From Chitinophaga agri (GTDB taxonomy: Bacteria > Bacteroidota > Bacteroidia > Chitinophagales > Chitinophagaceae), in contig NZ_CP048113.1 of NCBI RefSeq assembly GCF_010093065.1, positions 4,154,001 to 4,218,000 on the forward strand: a stretch of DNA of 64,000 nt, in the 5' to 3' direction. Below the pieces are notes generated by a model that worked only from the letters and a program-made list of their open reading frames with translations, did no database searches and had not been told where the DNA came from. Positions 1-6,815 of this stretch are shown here, piece by piece. Made by a program: the position numbers and the translations under genes. How positions within the stretch are numbered: position 1 is the first letter of the stretch; every line of letters begins with the position of its first letter.

Positions 1-182
1 TTAAAATGATGTTCGGAGACCTTCGCGAGCGACTGTTTATATTGAGCGTTGAAGTAAGTTCCTATTGGTTTATAGACGAATACATCTACACTGTCCGGGC
101 TGTCCGGTAATTGTCCTGTAATCACAACCTGTTGCGCAAATGCGGTAAAAGGAATCAGTAGGATAAATAGTATTTTTCTCAT
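1..182 (-). CDS. secreted protein, N-terminal fragment (cut by window edge)
   Basis: The first 60 codons of a minus-strand gene run off the left edge. The start is an ATG at 180-182, followed by a clear signal peptide: basic MRK, a hydrophobic core, then a cut after AFA before QQ. The mature part begins with a short beta-rich stretch containing VFVYKPIGTYFN, which resembles the start of Bacteroidota TlpA/thioredoxin-like secreted proteins, but too little is visible to name the family. A hairpin at 271-293 separates it from the peroxiredoxin-like gene to its right, so it probably has its own promoter. Confidence 0.6.
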   Translation of the reverse strand, partial: MRKILFILLIPFTAFAQQVVITGQLPDSPDSVDVFVYKPIGTYFNAQYKQSLAKVSEHHF

Positions 183-257
183 ATCGTTTTCTAACTTATC
201 AAGTCGGACCCTCTTGAGCTGTGGGTAACACTTCCAGTTGGCCCCATTAATTTACAC

Positions 258-307
258 AAAAAAAAGAAATCCCCGGGATGAATATGCCCGGGGAGCCTGC
301 TTTTTTT
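258..307 (-). terminator. intrinsic terminator of the peroxiredoxin-like gene
   Basis: A perfect 7-bp GC-only stem (271-277 with 287-293) has a 9-nt loop. On the minus strand it is followed by a T-rich tract (complement of 258-270), so it ends transcripts of the gene at 395-922. A T7 run at 301-307 on the plus strand could make it weakly bidirectional. Confidence 0.75.
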
Positions 308-394
308 GTTAATCGACCACATTTTTTGTCACTGGAACTACTGAAAGGTCTTTCACAGTAGCAGGAGTGTATAGGGCATAGGATAGGTATATAA

Positions 395-922
395 TTAGTT
401 GACGCCGTCAGTTCTGAGAAAACTCAGTGCTTTTTCAGTATAGGCCTCCCCTCTTTTGAAGTGGCCAAAGTAGCTGTAAGCAATGCTGCCGGTCAGATCA
501 ATCAGGTATGTTTCCCGTTGATCATGAAAAAAATTCCCTTTCTGTCCGAACAGTCTCAGTGCATCATTCTCCGGATCACTCAGTAGCACATACGGCAACT
601 GATGCTGTTCGTGTAATACTTTATGGCTTTCGACGCTACCACTGCCAATGCCGATGATCATTGCATTTGCAGCTTTAAAGTCTTTGTAGCTGTCGCGAAA
701 GGCACATACTTCTTTTACTGCCACGTCACTTTCATCCTTGTGATAAAAGAAAATGATCAGTTTGTGTTTTCCTACATATTCACTGATCACAAAGTCTTTC
801 CCTTCCTGATCTTTCAAAACAAACAATGGTACCTTATCTCCCGTTTTCAGGGAGGACTGTGCATAAATTACATTGGCGGCAAACAATAGAGCGAGGGCAA
901 ATAGGAATGTTACCTGTTTCAT
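395..922 (-). CDS. secreted peroxiredoxin/BCP-like protein lacking the peroxidatic Cys
   Basis: A 175-residue protein of thioredoxin fold. Residues 1-21 are a signal peptide (cut after YAQ or YA). The mature part follows the AhpC/TSA-BCP layout: GDKVPLFVL entry strand, FFYHKDE strand-loop, VCAFRD helix, LSDPE motif and the late R-x-T-Y-L-I-D strand. In BCP/PrxQ proteins the loop carries the peroxidatic Cys five residues before a second Cys (PGCTxxxC). Here the second Cys is present (C73), but the peroxidatic position is Ala68, so peroxidase activity by the usual mechanism is not expected. It acts in the periplasm or outside the cell. It may be a non-catalytic relative or use C73 alone. It stands alone, with its own promoter box at 955-962 and a strong terminator. 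Confidence 0.8.
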   Translation of the reverse strand: MKQVTFLFALALLFAANVIYAQSSLKTGDKVPLFVLKDQEGKDFVISEYVGKHKLIIFFYHKDESDVAVKEVCAFRDSYKDFKAANAMIIGIGSGSVESHKVLHEQHQLPYVLLSDPENDALRLFGQKGNFFHDQRETYLIDLTGSIAYSYFGHFKRGEAYTEKALSFLRTDGVN

Positions 923-954
923 GTTCGTGGGTTGAATGTGAATTAATGATGATG

Positions 955-962
955 CAAAACTA
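955..962 (-). promoter_or_regulatory. candidate -7 promoter box, peroxiredoxin-like gene
   Basis: The minus strand reads TAGTTTTG, an exact match to the Bacteroidota -7 consensus TAnnTTTG. It lies 32 bp before the start codon at 922, which predicts a leader of about 27 nt. No TTG was found at the expected -33 distance. Confidence 0.45.
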
Positions 963-1104
963 TATGCCAGGGGCTGCCAGAACGATGACTGACATCAGGG
1001 GACATGCTGACAATGGTCTGGTAATTGTGTGGTTAATTGACTTATGCAATAAGTGATTCGTTTACAATATACTAGAAGGACATATCATCTGACAAGAAGA
1101 CTAT

Positions 1105-1665
1105 ATGAAAAAGACTTACAGAAAAAAAGACCTGCCGGTAGCTGACATCAGGCGGTATCTGGAACCAGGACCAACAGTGCTGGTCAGTTCCCGGTGGAAG
1201 GATACGGTCAACATCATGACAATGGGCTGGCATACAGTGATGGAATTTTCTCCGTCTATGATCGGTTGTATGATCACGGCAGCTAATTACAGTTTTGAGC
1301 TGATCAGGAAAAGCGGGGAGTGCGTGATCAATATTCCGACGTACGATATGATCGACACTGTAATTGGCATCGGGAATTGCACAGGAGCAGAGACAGATAA
1401 GTTCAGTGCATTCGGATTAACGGCCGTAGCGGCAGAAAAGGTAAAAGCACCCCTTATAAAGGAATGCTACGCCAATTTTGAATGTAAGGTGATTGACAAA
1501 CACCTGTTACCTAAATATAATTTCTTCGTACTGGAAGTCGTGAAAGCGCATGTGGCCACATCGCCTAAATATCCAACTACGGTGCATTACCGGGGAGATG
1601 CGACTTTTATGATCTCCGGAAAGAATATTGCCTATCCCGGCAAGTTTAAGCGGCAGAACCTGTGA
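1105..1665 (+). CDS. flavin reductase-like domain protein (DIM6/NTAB family)
   Basis: A 186-residue cytosolic protein without a signal peptide. It follows the flavin reductase-like split-barrel pattern. An opening strand P-x-x-VLVSSRW, the NIMTMGWHTV stretch and FSPSMIGCMI line the FMN pocket, YSFELIRKSGECVINIP is the typical flavin-phosphate loop region, and the DKFSAFGLT segment comes later. Members bind FMN and reduce flavins or act as small flavoenzymes, but the substrate cannot be read from sequence. It is transcribed away from the peroxiredoxin-like gene and converges with the NTF2-like gene, leaving only 2 bp between stop codons. The 182-bp gap upstream (923-1104) would hold both divergent promoters. 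Confidence 0.85.
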   Translation: MKKTYRKKDLPVADIRRYLEPGPTVLVSSRWKDTVNIMTMGWHTVMEFSPSMIGCMITAANYSFELIRKSGECVINIPTYDMIDTVIGIGNCTGAETDKFSAFGLTAVAAEKVKAPLIKECYANFECKVIDKHLLPKYNFFVLEVVKAHVATSPKYPTTVHYRGDATFMISGKNIAYPGKFKRQNL

Positions 1666-1667
1666 GG

Positions 1668-2066
1668 TCAATAGTTGACCTGTCCGATATCCAGTCGCGT
1701 GATCTTGTCTTCACTATTGATCTGGAACTTAAAATAGGTTTTAAAGTCACCCCATTTGTCACTATGAAAGCGGCCGTAGACATCCAGTCCGTCATTTTCC
1801 ACTTTATCGATGCTGGTAAAGCGTTCATGACCGAGTGCGTTTTCAAAGAATTCACGAAATTCCACTTTTTTACCATCATCATAGAGCACTGCATCTTCGG
1901 AGAAGAGTGCGAACCAGTCTTCGCTATCTGCATCCTGCAGCGCGGTAATGGCAGCTCTGACAATAGTATTGGTCAGCTTGTCCATATTGGGTAAGGTAGA
2001 TTTTATTTGTCCGAAGGAAAGGACAGTACTCAGCAGTAATATTGTTGTGCAAAAGAATGTCTTCAT
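1668..2066 (-). CDS. secreted NTF2-like (SnoaL-type) protein
   Basis: A 132-residue protein. Residues 1-19 form a signal peptide ending SFG before QIKS. The rest has the NTF2-like cone layout: an N-terminal helix (ALQDADSEDWFALFSEDAVLYDDG), a short helix with FREFFENALG, and a curved C-terminal sheet (GRFHSDKWGDFKTYFKFQI). The D-W-F-A-L-F-S-E-D-A motif is typical of SnoaL-like proteins, which may be small hydrolases, isomerases or just ligand binders, so no reaction can be assigned. It lies 74 bp downstream of the SDR at 2141-2902 on the same strand and may be the last gene of the AraC-linked set. Confidence 0.75.
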   Translation of the reverse strand: MKTFFCTTILLLSTVLSFGQIKSTLPNMDKLTNTIVRAAITALQDADSEDWFALFSEDAVLYDDGKKVEFREFFENALGHERFTSIDKVENDGLDVYGRFHSDKWGDFKTYFKFQINSEDKITRLDIGQVNY

Positions 2067-2140
2067 GTTAACTGAATTTGGCGAATGGGTACTACTGAAA
2101 AACAGCGATGAGGTTCATCAGCAGGAAGGGCAGTCCGATG

Positions 2141-2902
2141 TTAGTTGGTAGCACCACCATTGACCAGCAGGTGCTGACCGGAAACAAAGGAAGACAGGTC
2201 GCTTGCGAAAAACTCAGCAATATTGGCTACGTCTTCTACTTCTGCGAGCCGGCCCATCGGACAGCTATCCAGCAGTTGTTTCCTGAGATCGGGATAAGCG
2301 GCGGGGTCAGCGAATATACCTGAATGATCAACAGCAAAAGGGATAATAGAGTTCACTGTCACCCCTCTGTGACCAATTTCTTTTGACAGGATGTCCACCA
2401 GGTAACGCGGAGTGGTCTTGCTACCGCCGTATACCGCCATACCAGGCACGGGGAATGACGTTGTACTGGAAGCGATATAGATAATGCGGCCGTTGTCAGC
2501 GACAGTCCTTGCCGCCTGCTGCATGGTGAAGTAGGAGCCTTTGGTATTGATGGAGAACACCCTGTCAAACTGTTCTTCAGTGAAATCCACCACCGGGGTT
2601 TCTACCAGTTCGATGCCAGCATTCGCCACTACAATATCAATCTTGCCGAAGGCTTCTCTTGCTGCTGCAAACAGGCGTTCTATATCTGCGACCTTACTGA
2701 CGTCAGCTTGTATAGCGATCACCCGGCCCCCCATGGCTTTGATATTACTGACCACTTCATCAGCAGCAGCTTTGTCGCGGGAATAGTTGATGACGATATC
2801 CGCACCAAGCGCAGCGTAACGTTCTGCTATTGCTTTACCTAATCCTCTTGCAGATCCTGTAATTAAGGCTACTTTGTTCTTTAAACTGTTCACGATTGAC
2901 AT
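2141..2902 (-). CDS. SDR family NAD(P)-dependent oxidoreductase
   Basis: A classical short-chain dehydrogenase/reductase of 253 residues, the usual length. The cofactor loop TGSARGLG is at 15-22, ANAG at 93-96, the catalytic Ser in IASSTTS near 145, and the YxxxK pair at Y158/K162 (YGGSK). The C-terminal VSGQHLLVNGG matches the FabG-like subgroup. Position after strand 2 (NYSRDKA) suggests NADP(H) preference, which is inference. It lies 38 bp downstream of another SDR (2941-3681) on the same strand, so the two are probably cotranscribed. The substrate is unknown. Confidence 0.9.
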   Translation of the reverse strand: MSIVNSLKNKVALITGSARGLGKAIAERYAALGADIVINYSRDKAAADEVVSNIKAMGGRVIAIQADVSKVADIERLFAAAREAFGKIDIVVANAGIELVETPVVDFTEEQFDRVFSINTKGSYFTMQQAARTVADNGRIIYIASSTTSFPVPGMAVYGGSKTTPRYLVDILSKEIGHRGVTVNSIIPFAVDHSGIFADPAAYPDLRKQLLDSCPMGRLAEVEDVANIAEFFASDLSSFVSGQHLLVNGGATN

Positions 2903-2940
2903 TTGATTTAACTATTATAAAATTGACTGATCGGTATTAA

Positions 2941-3681
2941 TTAAGCCATACCACCATTTACGCCGATGTTCTGTGCGGAGATCCATTTAGCAGCATCGCT
3001 GGCCAGGAATGCGACCACTTCAGCGATATCAGCAGGTTCACCGATACGATTGAACGCAGACAGGGATGCGAGTCTGCTGATGACTTCTTCAGATTTTCCG
3101 TTGGTGAATAATTCTGTGTTAGTCGGGCCGGGAGAGACGGAGTTCACATTAATACCCCTGGCACCAACTTCTTTTGCGAATACGCGGGTCAGTTGTTCTA
3201 CAGCAGATTTAGTCGCTACATACGTTGCATATGTAGGCAACATGATACGGTTCACGGAGGTGGAGAAGTTGATGATACTTCCTTTGTCGGCCAGTTTGGT
3301 AGCGGCCTCACGCAGTGTATTGAAGGTACCTTTTACATTGATATCGAAGATGCGGTTGAAATCTTCATCGGTAGTATCTTTCACCAGTTTATTGATCATA
3401 ATACCAGCATTGTTCACGAGTACATCAATTCTTCCATAGTGAGCAATGGCGGTATCGAAAAGATGGGCGACGTCACTGCTTTTACTAACATCCGCCTGTA
3501 CAGCGATGGCCTCACCACCGTTTTGTGTGATCTCATTTACTACCTGGTCTGCGGCGTCTTTTCCACCGGCATAGTTAACAATTACCTTTGCACCCTCGGT
3601 GGCTAATTTACGTGCGATAGTTGCGCCAATACCTCTGGAGGCGCCAGTTACCAGGATTACTTTTTCTTTCAGCGTGTTCAT
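2941..3681 (-). CDS. SDR family NAD(P)-dependent oxidoreductase
   Basis: A 246-residue classical SDR with all key motifs: TGASRGIG at 12-19, NNAG at 90-93, catalytic Ser in the FSTS segment near 140, and Y154/K158. It resembles the neighbouring SDR (both FabG-like with similar ADVSK and VNGG ends), suggesting an old duplication. It is the first gene after the AraC regulator, with a 93-bp control region containing a perfect inverted repeat and a promoter-like sequence. This suggests direct control by that regulator. The reaction is unknown. Confidence 0.9.
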   Translation of the reverse strand: MNTLKEKVILVTGASRGIGATIARKLATEGAKVIVNYAGGKDAADQVVNEITQNGGEAIAVQADVSKSSDVAHLFDTAIAHYGRIDVLVNNAGIMINKLVKDTTDEDFNRIFDINVKGTFNTLREAATKLADKGSIINFSTSVNRIMLPTYATYVATKSAVEQLTRVFAKEVGARGINVNSVSPGPTNTELFTNGKSEEVISRLASLSAFNRIGEPADIAEVVAFLASDAAKWISAQNIGVNGGMA

Positions 3682-3721
3682 ATTTTCCGTTTTTGCTTGT
3701 CGTTATTGACATAACAAAGGT

Positions 3722-3749
3722 GAAACATAAACGAGCCAAAAAATTGCAA
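3722..3749 (-). promoter_or_regulatory. candidate promoter of the SDR operon
   Basis: On the minus strand TTG (3747-3749) is followed after 17 nt by TATGTTTC (3722-3729), one mismatch from TAnnTTTG. The predicted transcript begins about 35 nt before the SDR start at 3681. The -33 part sits inside one arm of the inverted repeat 3744-3770. Confidence 0.45.
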
Positions 3750-3770
3750 GATTTACACTATTACTTGCAA
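3744..3770. promoter_or_regulatory. inverted repeat TTGCAAG-N13-CTTGCAA, candidate operator
   Basis: Two perfect 7-bp arms (3744-3750 and 3764-3770) are separated by 13 bp, so arm centres are 20 bp apart, about two helical turns. It lies between the araC-type gene and the first SDR and overlaps the candidate -33 element. It is probably a regulator binding site. It is unlikely to be a terminator because there is no GC-rich stem or T-tract. Confidence 0.5.
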
Positions 3771-3774
3771 AAAA

Positions 3775-4725
3775 CTAATTAACGGTATTTCCCAGCTGTT
3801 TTCGGTATAATACCGGAGTTGAATCGGTGTATTTCTTAAAATAGTTGCTGAAATGGGATGACTCGGCAAAACCCAGCTGATCTGCGATCTGTTTGATGGG
3901 AATACCTGAGTTTTGGAGCAGTGATTTAGCTTCTGTAATGGTTTTATCAATGATCCAGGTAGTAACGGACTTGCCGGTCTTTGTTTTAATGACGTTATTC
4001 AGGTAACTGGGGTGGAGGTTTTGCGCAGCGGCATAGTCCTGCGGCCGGAACACCTTTGTAGCTTTCCCGGTGCTGAGTTCACGGTAATGGCGCTCGAGGG
4101 TACGTTTAAAGGTCTTTACGATCTGGGAGCTTCTGTTGCCTTCGTATATAGGGTTGTAGTCTTTCCAGAAGTATTCTTTTATCTTCAGCAGGATGACAAC
4201 GAACAGGTTGCCCATTATCTTATTCTTATAGGGAGAGTGAGAGAAATATTCTTTGTAGATCTGCAGATAGAGCGGTTCAAATTCGGCGTATTCTTCTGGC
4301 CTGAGGACACGGGGAGGCACTGTTTCGGCGAGCAGGAAGGGGAACTCCTCAAAGATATTCGCGTGGACGTTTTCTTTAAGGAAGGACTCACTCATAGTGA
4401 CAAGGAAGACTTCCTGCAGATTCCTCCATTCAAATGACTTATAGTGTCCAGGGTTCGTAAAATAGATCGTTCCCGGCTCAGTACAAAACTCCAGTTCATC
4501 GGTCGTGTATTTCCCATGACCGTTTTTAACGAACAGGAAAGAGTAGAAATTCGCCCGGTAAACCGGAGACTTGTACGGTAGCTCGTGATGGATGTCGTTC
4601 AGTTTATGAATGGTAAAATCGTTATTGGGATCTATCAGTTCGACTGGCAGTCCGAGGTGCTCATAATTCTCTACCAGGTTGTTAAAAACCGGTGGTGTGT
4701 CTATATGCTGTTTCTGCTTACTCAT
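3775..4725 (-). CDS. AraC family transcriptional regulator
   Basis: A 316-residue regulator. The N-terminal ~190 residues form a cupin-like ligand-sensing domain with the HGKYTTDELEFC and GTIYFTNPGHYKSFEW strands. The C-terminal ~100 residues are an AraC DNA-binding domain with two helix-turn-helix motifs. The first is around AAQNLHPSYLNNVIKTKTG. The second is QIADQLGFAESSHFSNYFKK, followed by the family ending T-P-x-x-Y-R. This layout is common among Bacteroidota AraC regulators that control nearby oxidoreductases. It probably controls the two SDR genes just downstream. A TTG-N19-TAAATTAG promoter-like sequence precedes it. Confidence 0.9.
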   Translation of the reverse strand: MSKQKQHIDTPPVFNNLVENYEHLGLPVELIDPNNDFTIHKLNDIHHELPYKSPVYRANFYSFLFVKNGHGKYTTDELEFCTEPGTIYFTNPGHYKSFEWRNLQEVFLVTMSESFLKENVHANIFEEFPFLLAETVPPRVLRPEEYAEFEPLYLQIYKEYFSHSPYKNKIMGNLFVVILLKIKEYFWKDYNPIYEGNRSSQIVKTFKRTLERHYRELSTGKATKVFRPQDYAAAQNLHPSYLNNVIKTKTGKSVTTWIIDKTITEAKSLLQNSGIPIKQIADQLGFAESSHFSNYFKKYTDSTPVLYRKQLGNTVN

Positions 4726-4750
4726 CAGCCATCATGGATTTAGGACCTTG

Positions 4751-4780
4751 CTAATTTACAAAACCTTCCAGTCGGCACAA
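4751..4780 (-). promoter_or_regulatory. candidate promoter of the AraC-family gene
   Basis: On the minus strand TTG (4778-4780), a 19-nt spacer and TAAATTAG (4751-4758) fit the Bacteroidota promoter with one mismatch in the -7 box. It starts just past the stop codon of the upstream 99-residue gene, so the regulator need not depend on readthrough. Confidence 0.4.
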
Positions 4781-4784
4781 CACA

Positions 4785-5084
4785 TTAAAAAATATCAGCA
4801 GTTGACCCTTCCAGATTGAGTACTTCCAGGTGATGGGCACCTGTTAGTCCGCTGGCATCCCGGGCGGCCTGGAACGCTTTAAACGAAGGAACAGCCAGTA
4901 TGGCAGCCTGGATATCGGCGTTTTTAAAGTGGGAGAGGTGCGTGAAAGTACCGCCCTGTGAATAGACGGTATATCTGAAATCCCTGCCCAGCTCCCGGAA
5001 GTCCTGCAGGAAAGTGCGGATATGCTGCTTATTCTGTTCAATAAAGCTGTTCTTCACTGTGTATGTCACTTTTACTACTATCAT
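4785..5084 (-). CDS. small ABM-like (dimeric alpha/beta barrel) protein
   Basis: A 99-residue cytosolic protein beginning MIVVKVTYTVK. It has the beta-alpha-beta-beta-alpha-beta order of the antibiotic biosynthesis monooxygenase/ferredoxin-like fold: strand 1 (VVKVTYTVK), helix (FIEQNKQHIRTFLQDFR), strand (FRYTVYS), strand (TFTHLSHF), helix (SFKAFQAARDAS), final strand (HLEVLNLE). Such proteins dimerise and include small monooxygenases and stress proteins. I see no catalytic signature that would choose a reaction. It lies 59 bp upstream of the AraC gene on the same strand and may share its regulation. Confidence 0.65.
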   Translation of the reverse strand: MIVVKVTYTVKNSFIEQNKQHIRTFLQDFRELGRDFRYTVYSQGGTFTHLSHFKNADIQAAILAVPSFKAFQAARDASGLTGAHHLEVLNLEGSTADIF

Positions 5085-5176
5085 GGTAATTTTATTTTGT
5101 TAATAGTTAGACAAGTGAGCTATCTAAAACGTGACAGGGTTGGTGGAGAAAATGTAATATTATACTTTAGTGTTCT

Positions 5177-5962
5177 ATGAATCCATCGAACACACCTGAA
5201 ACGCCAGCCGTTATATCTAATGAGCCTGCTATGCTGGGCTGCCGCCTGTTGTTTAAACAGGCCCCTGTTATTGACTACGACAGCATCCTGGAAGAGCTGA
5301 AAAAGCTGTATCCTGCCGTGGTAAATGTGGGAAACATGTTATTTACCTTTCCGGATCTACCCCTGGAGTCCTCAGAGCAGACCATACACGTCCAGTGTGC
5401 GGTGATGCCTGTAACGCCTATCCGCCAGCTACCGGAGACCGTCCTCCAGCAGAACTGGCACTGGCCGGCAGCTGCCCAGGAAGCCGCCACCTGCACCCAC
5501 GAACTGCTGATCAACGACCTTATGACTGCCCGTTTATCTTATAAAAGCCGTCATAAGCTGTTTATCGACTTCCTCCAGGCCGTAGTAAAAGTCGCCCAAC
5601 CAGACGTCGTGTATTCCCTGCCTGCAGAAAAACTGCTCAGTCCTACGCAGATCACCGATCAGTTAGACACCCTGATCAATGTCCGCCTCTTCAATATCTC
5701 CGACGCTGCCAGTCCGGAGATGTTTATGGATACCATCGGCATGCATACTTTCGGTCTGCCAGACTGCCAGGTACGTTTTTCCAACGCTGACCCCAATGCG
5801 ATGGCGACCCTGCTGCGGAACTTCGCCTACTACATATTTGAAAAAGGAGATGTGATCGAGGATGGTAATACCATCCAGGGTCCGACTCCCGGTTCCACAC
5901 TGGTGTGTCAATATGCGCCCTCTCTGGTAGCCCCGGCAAGAGAGGCGATCAGCCTGACCTAG
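5177..5962 (+). CDS. DUF4261-like protein
   Basis: A 261-residue protein without a signal peptide or membrane segments. The N-terminus (MLGCRLLFKQ, then a helix D-S-I-L-E-E-L-K-K-L) and the C-terminal M-H-T-F-G-L-P-D-C-Q-V segment with a long helix ending YYIFEKGDVIEDGNTIQG resemble DUF4261 proteins, whose function is unknown. I recognise the family from these motifs only. It stands alone: divergent from the ABM-like gene and ended by a strong terminator at 6014-6051. A TACTTTAG sequence close to the start codon could be its -7 box. Confidence 0.6.
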   Translation: MNPSNTPETPAVISNEPAMLGCRLLFKQAPVIDYDSILEELKKLYPAVVNVGNMLFTFPDLPLESSEQTIHVQCAVMPVTPIRQLPETVLQQNWHWPAAAQEAATCTHELLINDLMTARLSYKSRHKLFIDFLQAVVKVAQPDVVYSLPAEKLLSPTQITDQLDTLINVRLFNISDAASPEMFMDTIGMHTFGLPDCQVRFSNADPNAMATLLRNFAYYIFEKGDVIEDGNTIQGPTPGSTLVCQYAPSLVAPAREAISLT

Positions 5963-6013
5963 GGACATTGCAGGTATGCTGCAGCCAATATTCATCTTAT
6001 TTTTCGCCCCACA

Positions 6014-6051
6014 GGCTTTGACGGTAGTTATTACTGTCAAAGCCTTTTTTT
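6014..6051 (+). terminator. intrinsic terminator of the DUF4261-like gene
   Basis: A 12-bp stem with one G-U pair (6014-6025 with 6033-6044) has a 7-nt loop and is followed by T7 (6045-6051). Confidence 0.9.
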
Positions 6052-6123
6052 AATGGCATCTTTTATTCACCATCTCCAAAGTTTGTGTCGCTAATTCCTA
6101 AGTAAAAGCGGGAGGGATGATGG

Positions 6124-6131
6124 TATCTTTG
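6124..6131 (+). promoter_or_regulatory. candidate -7 promoter box with a ~300-nt leader
   Basis: TATCTTTG is an exact TAnnTTTG match. No TTG lies at the -33 distance. If used, it gives a 5' leader of about 300 nt before the small secreted protein at 6442. The interval 6132-6441 holds no open gene; I saw no riboswitch class I recognise there. Confidence 0.35.
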
Positions 6132-6441
6132 ATATAGAGACGAGCAATAAAGTCTCTCACCATTAACAATTGCTAACGCTACCGTTAAAGAAGCTAAATG
6201 ATAAATATGAATTGTAACCCGTAAACGAGTATCCGTGTAATTTAATCCGGCGTGCCGCTTGGTACGTCAATTTGAGAAACCTGTAATCCGGTATCTTCTT
6301 CTATATAAATTATTGTCCTGATCAGGCATATGACCTCCTTGTGGGGTTAATTAATGGGGTAGCCGAAAACCATTAGAAAAGAGTAGGCGTTAATCCAAAT
6401 GACTTAAGTTTAGCCTTTTGATTTATAAAGGCGAGAAAGTT

Positions 6442-6714
6442 ATGAAGAAAGCAAAAATCGTTCTTTCTGCAGTTGCATTGTTCGCAGTAGTTGGTGGTGC
6501 GTTCGCGTTTAAAGCAAATAGATACCAGCCAGCTAATGTTTACAGAACGTATTCTTTGACTACAATCAATAACGTTCCTACTGCTTACTGTACTCTGACA
6601 GACCTAAGAACTACAGCTACTGGTATAGCATTTACAACTGTTTATACATCGGCTGCTGCTAGCAATAAACTGTGTGGCCCTACTGTTCAGACATATACCA
6701 CTCTAGCAGACTAA
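6442..6714 (+). CDS. small secreted protein of unknown function
   Basis: A 90-residue protein. The start is the ATG at 6442, because it opens directly into a signal peptide (MKKAKIVLSAVALFAVVGGA, cut near AFA). An earlier TTG in frame at 6418 would only add a polar tail in front of it. The mature ~67 residues are rich in Thr, Tyr and Ala and contain two Cys, in YCTLTDL and KLCGPT, which could form a disulfide in the periplasm. I do not recognise a family. It is monocistronic, with a long untranslated region upstream and a strong bidirectional terminator downstream. Its composition is less AT-rich than the locus that follows. Confidence 0.65.
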   Translation: MKKAKIVLSAVALFAVVGGAFAFKANRYQPANVYRTYSLTTINNVPTAYCTLTDLRTTATGIAFTTVYTSAAASNKLCGPTVQTYTTLAD

Positions 6715-6769
6715 TCACAAACAGGTTTCTTTTGAGTATTTGAGTAAAATATATCTAAAGAAAATGACC

Positions 6770-6810
6770 AAAGAGCGTGCTGATTTATATCCAGCACGCT
6801 CTTTAATTTT
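6770..6810. terminator. bidirectional intrinsic terminator
   Basis: A perfect 13-bp stem (6770-6782 with 6792-6804) has a 9-nt loop and lies between the converging small secreted protein gene and the S9 peptidase gene. AATTTT follows on the plus strand, with a weak T tract on the minus side. Confidence 0.8.
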
Positions 6811-6815
6811 CGAAG

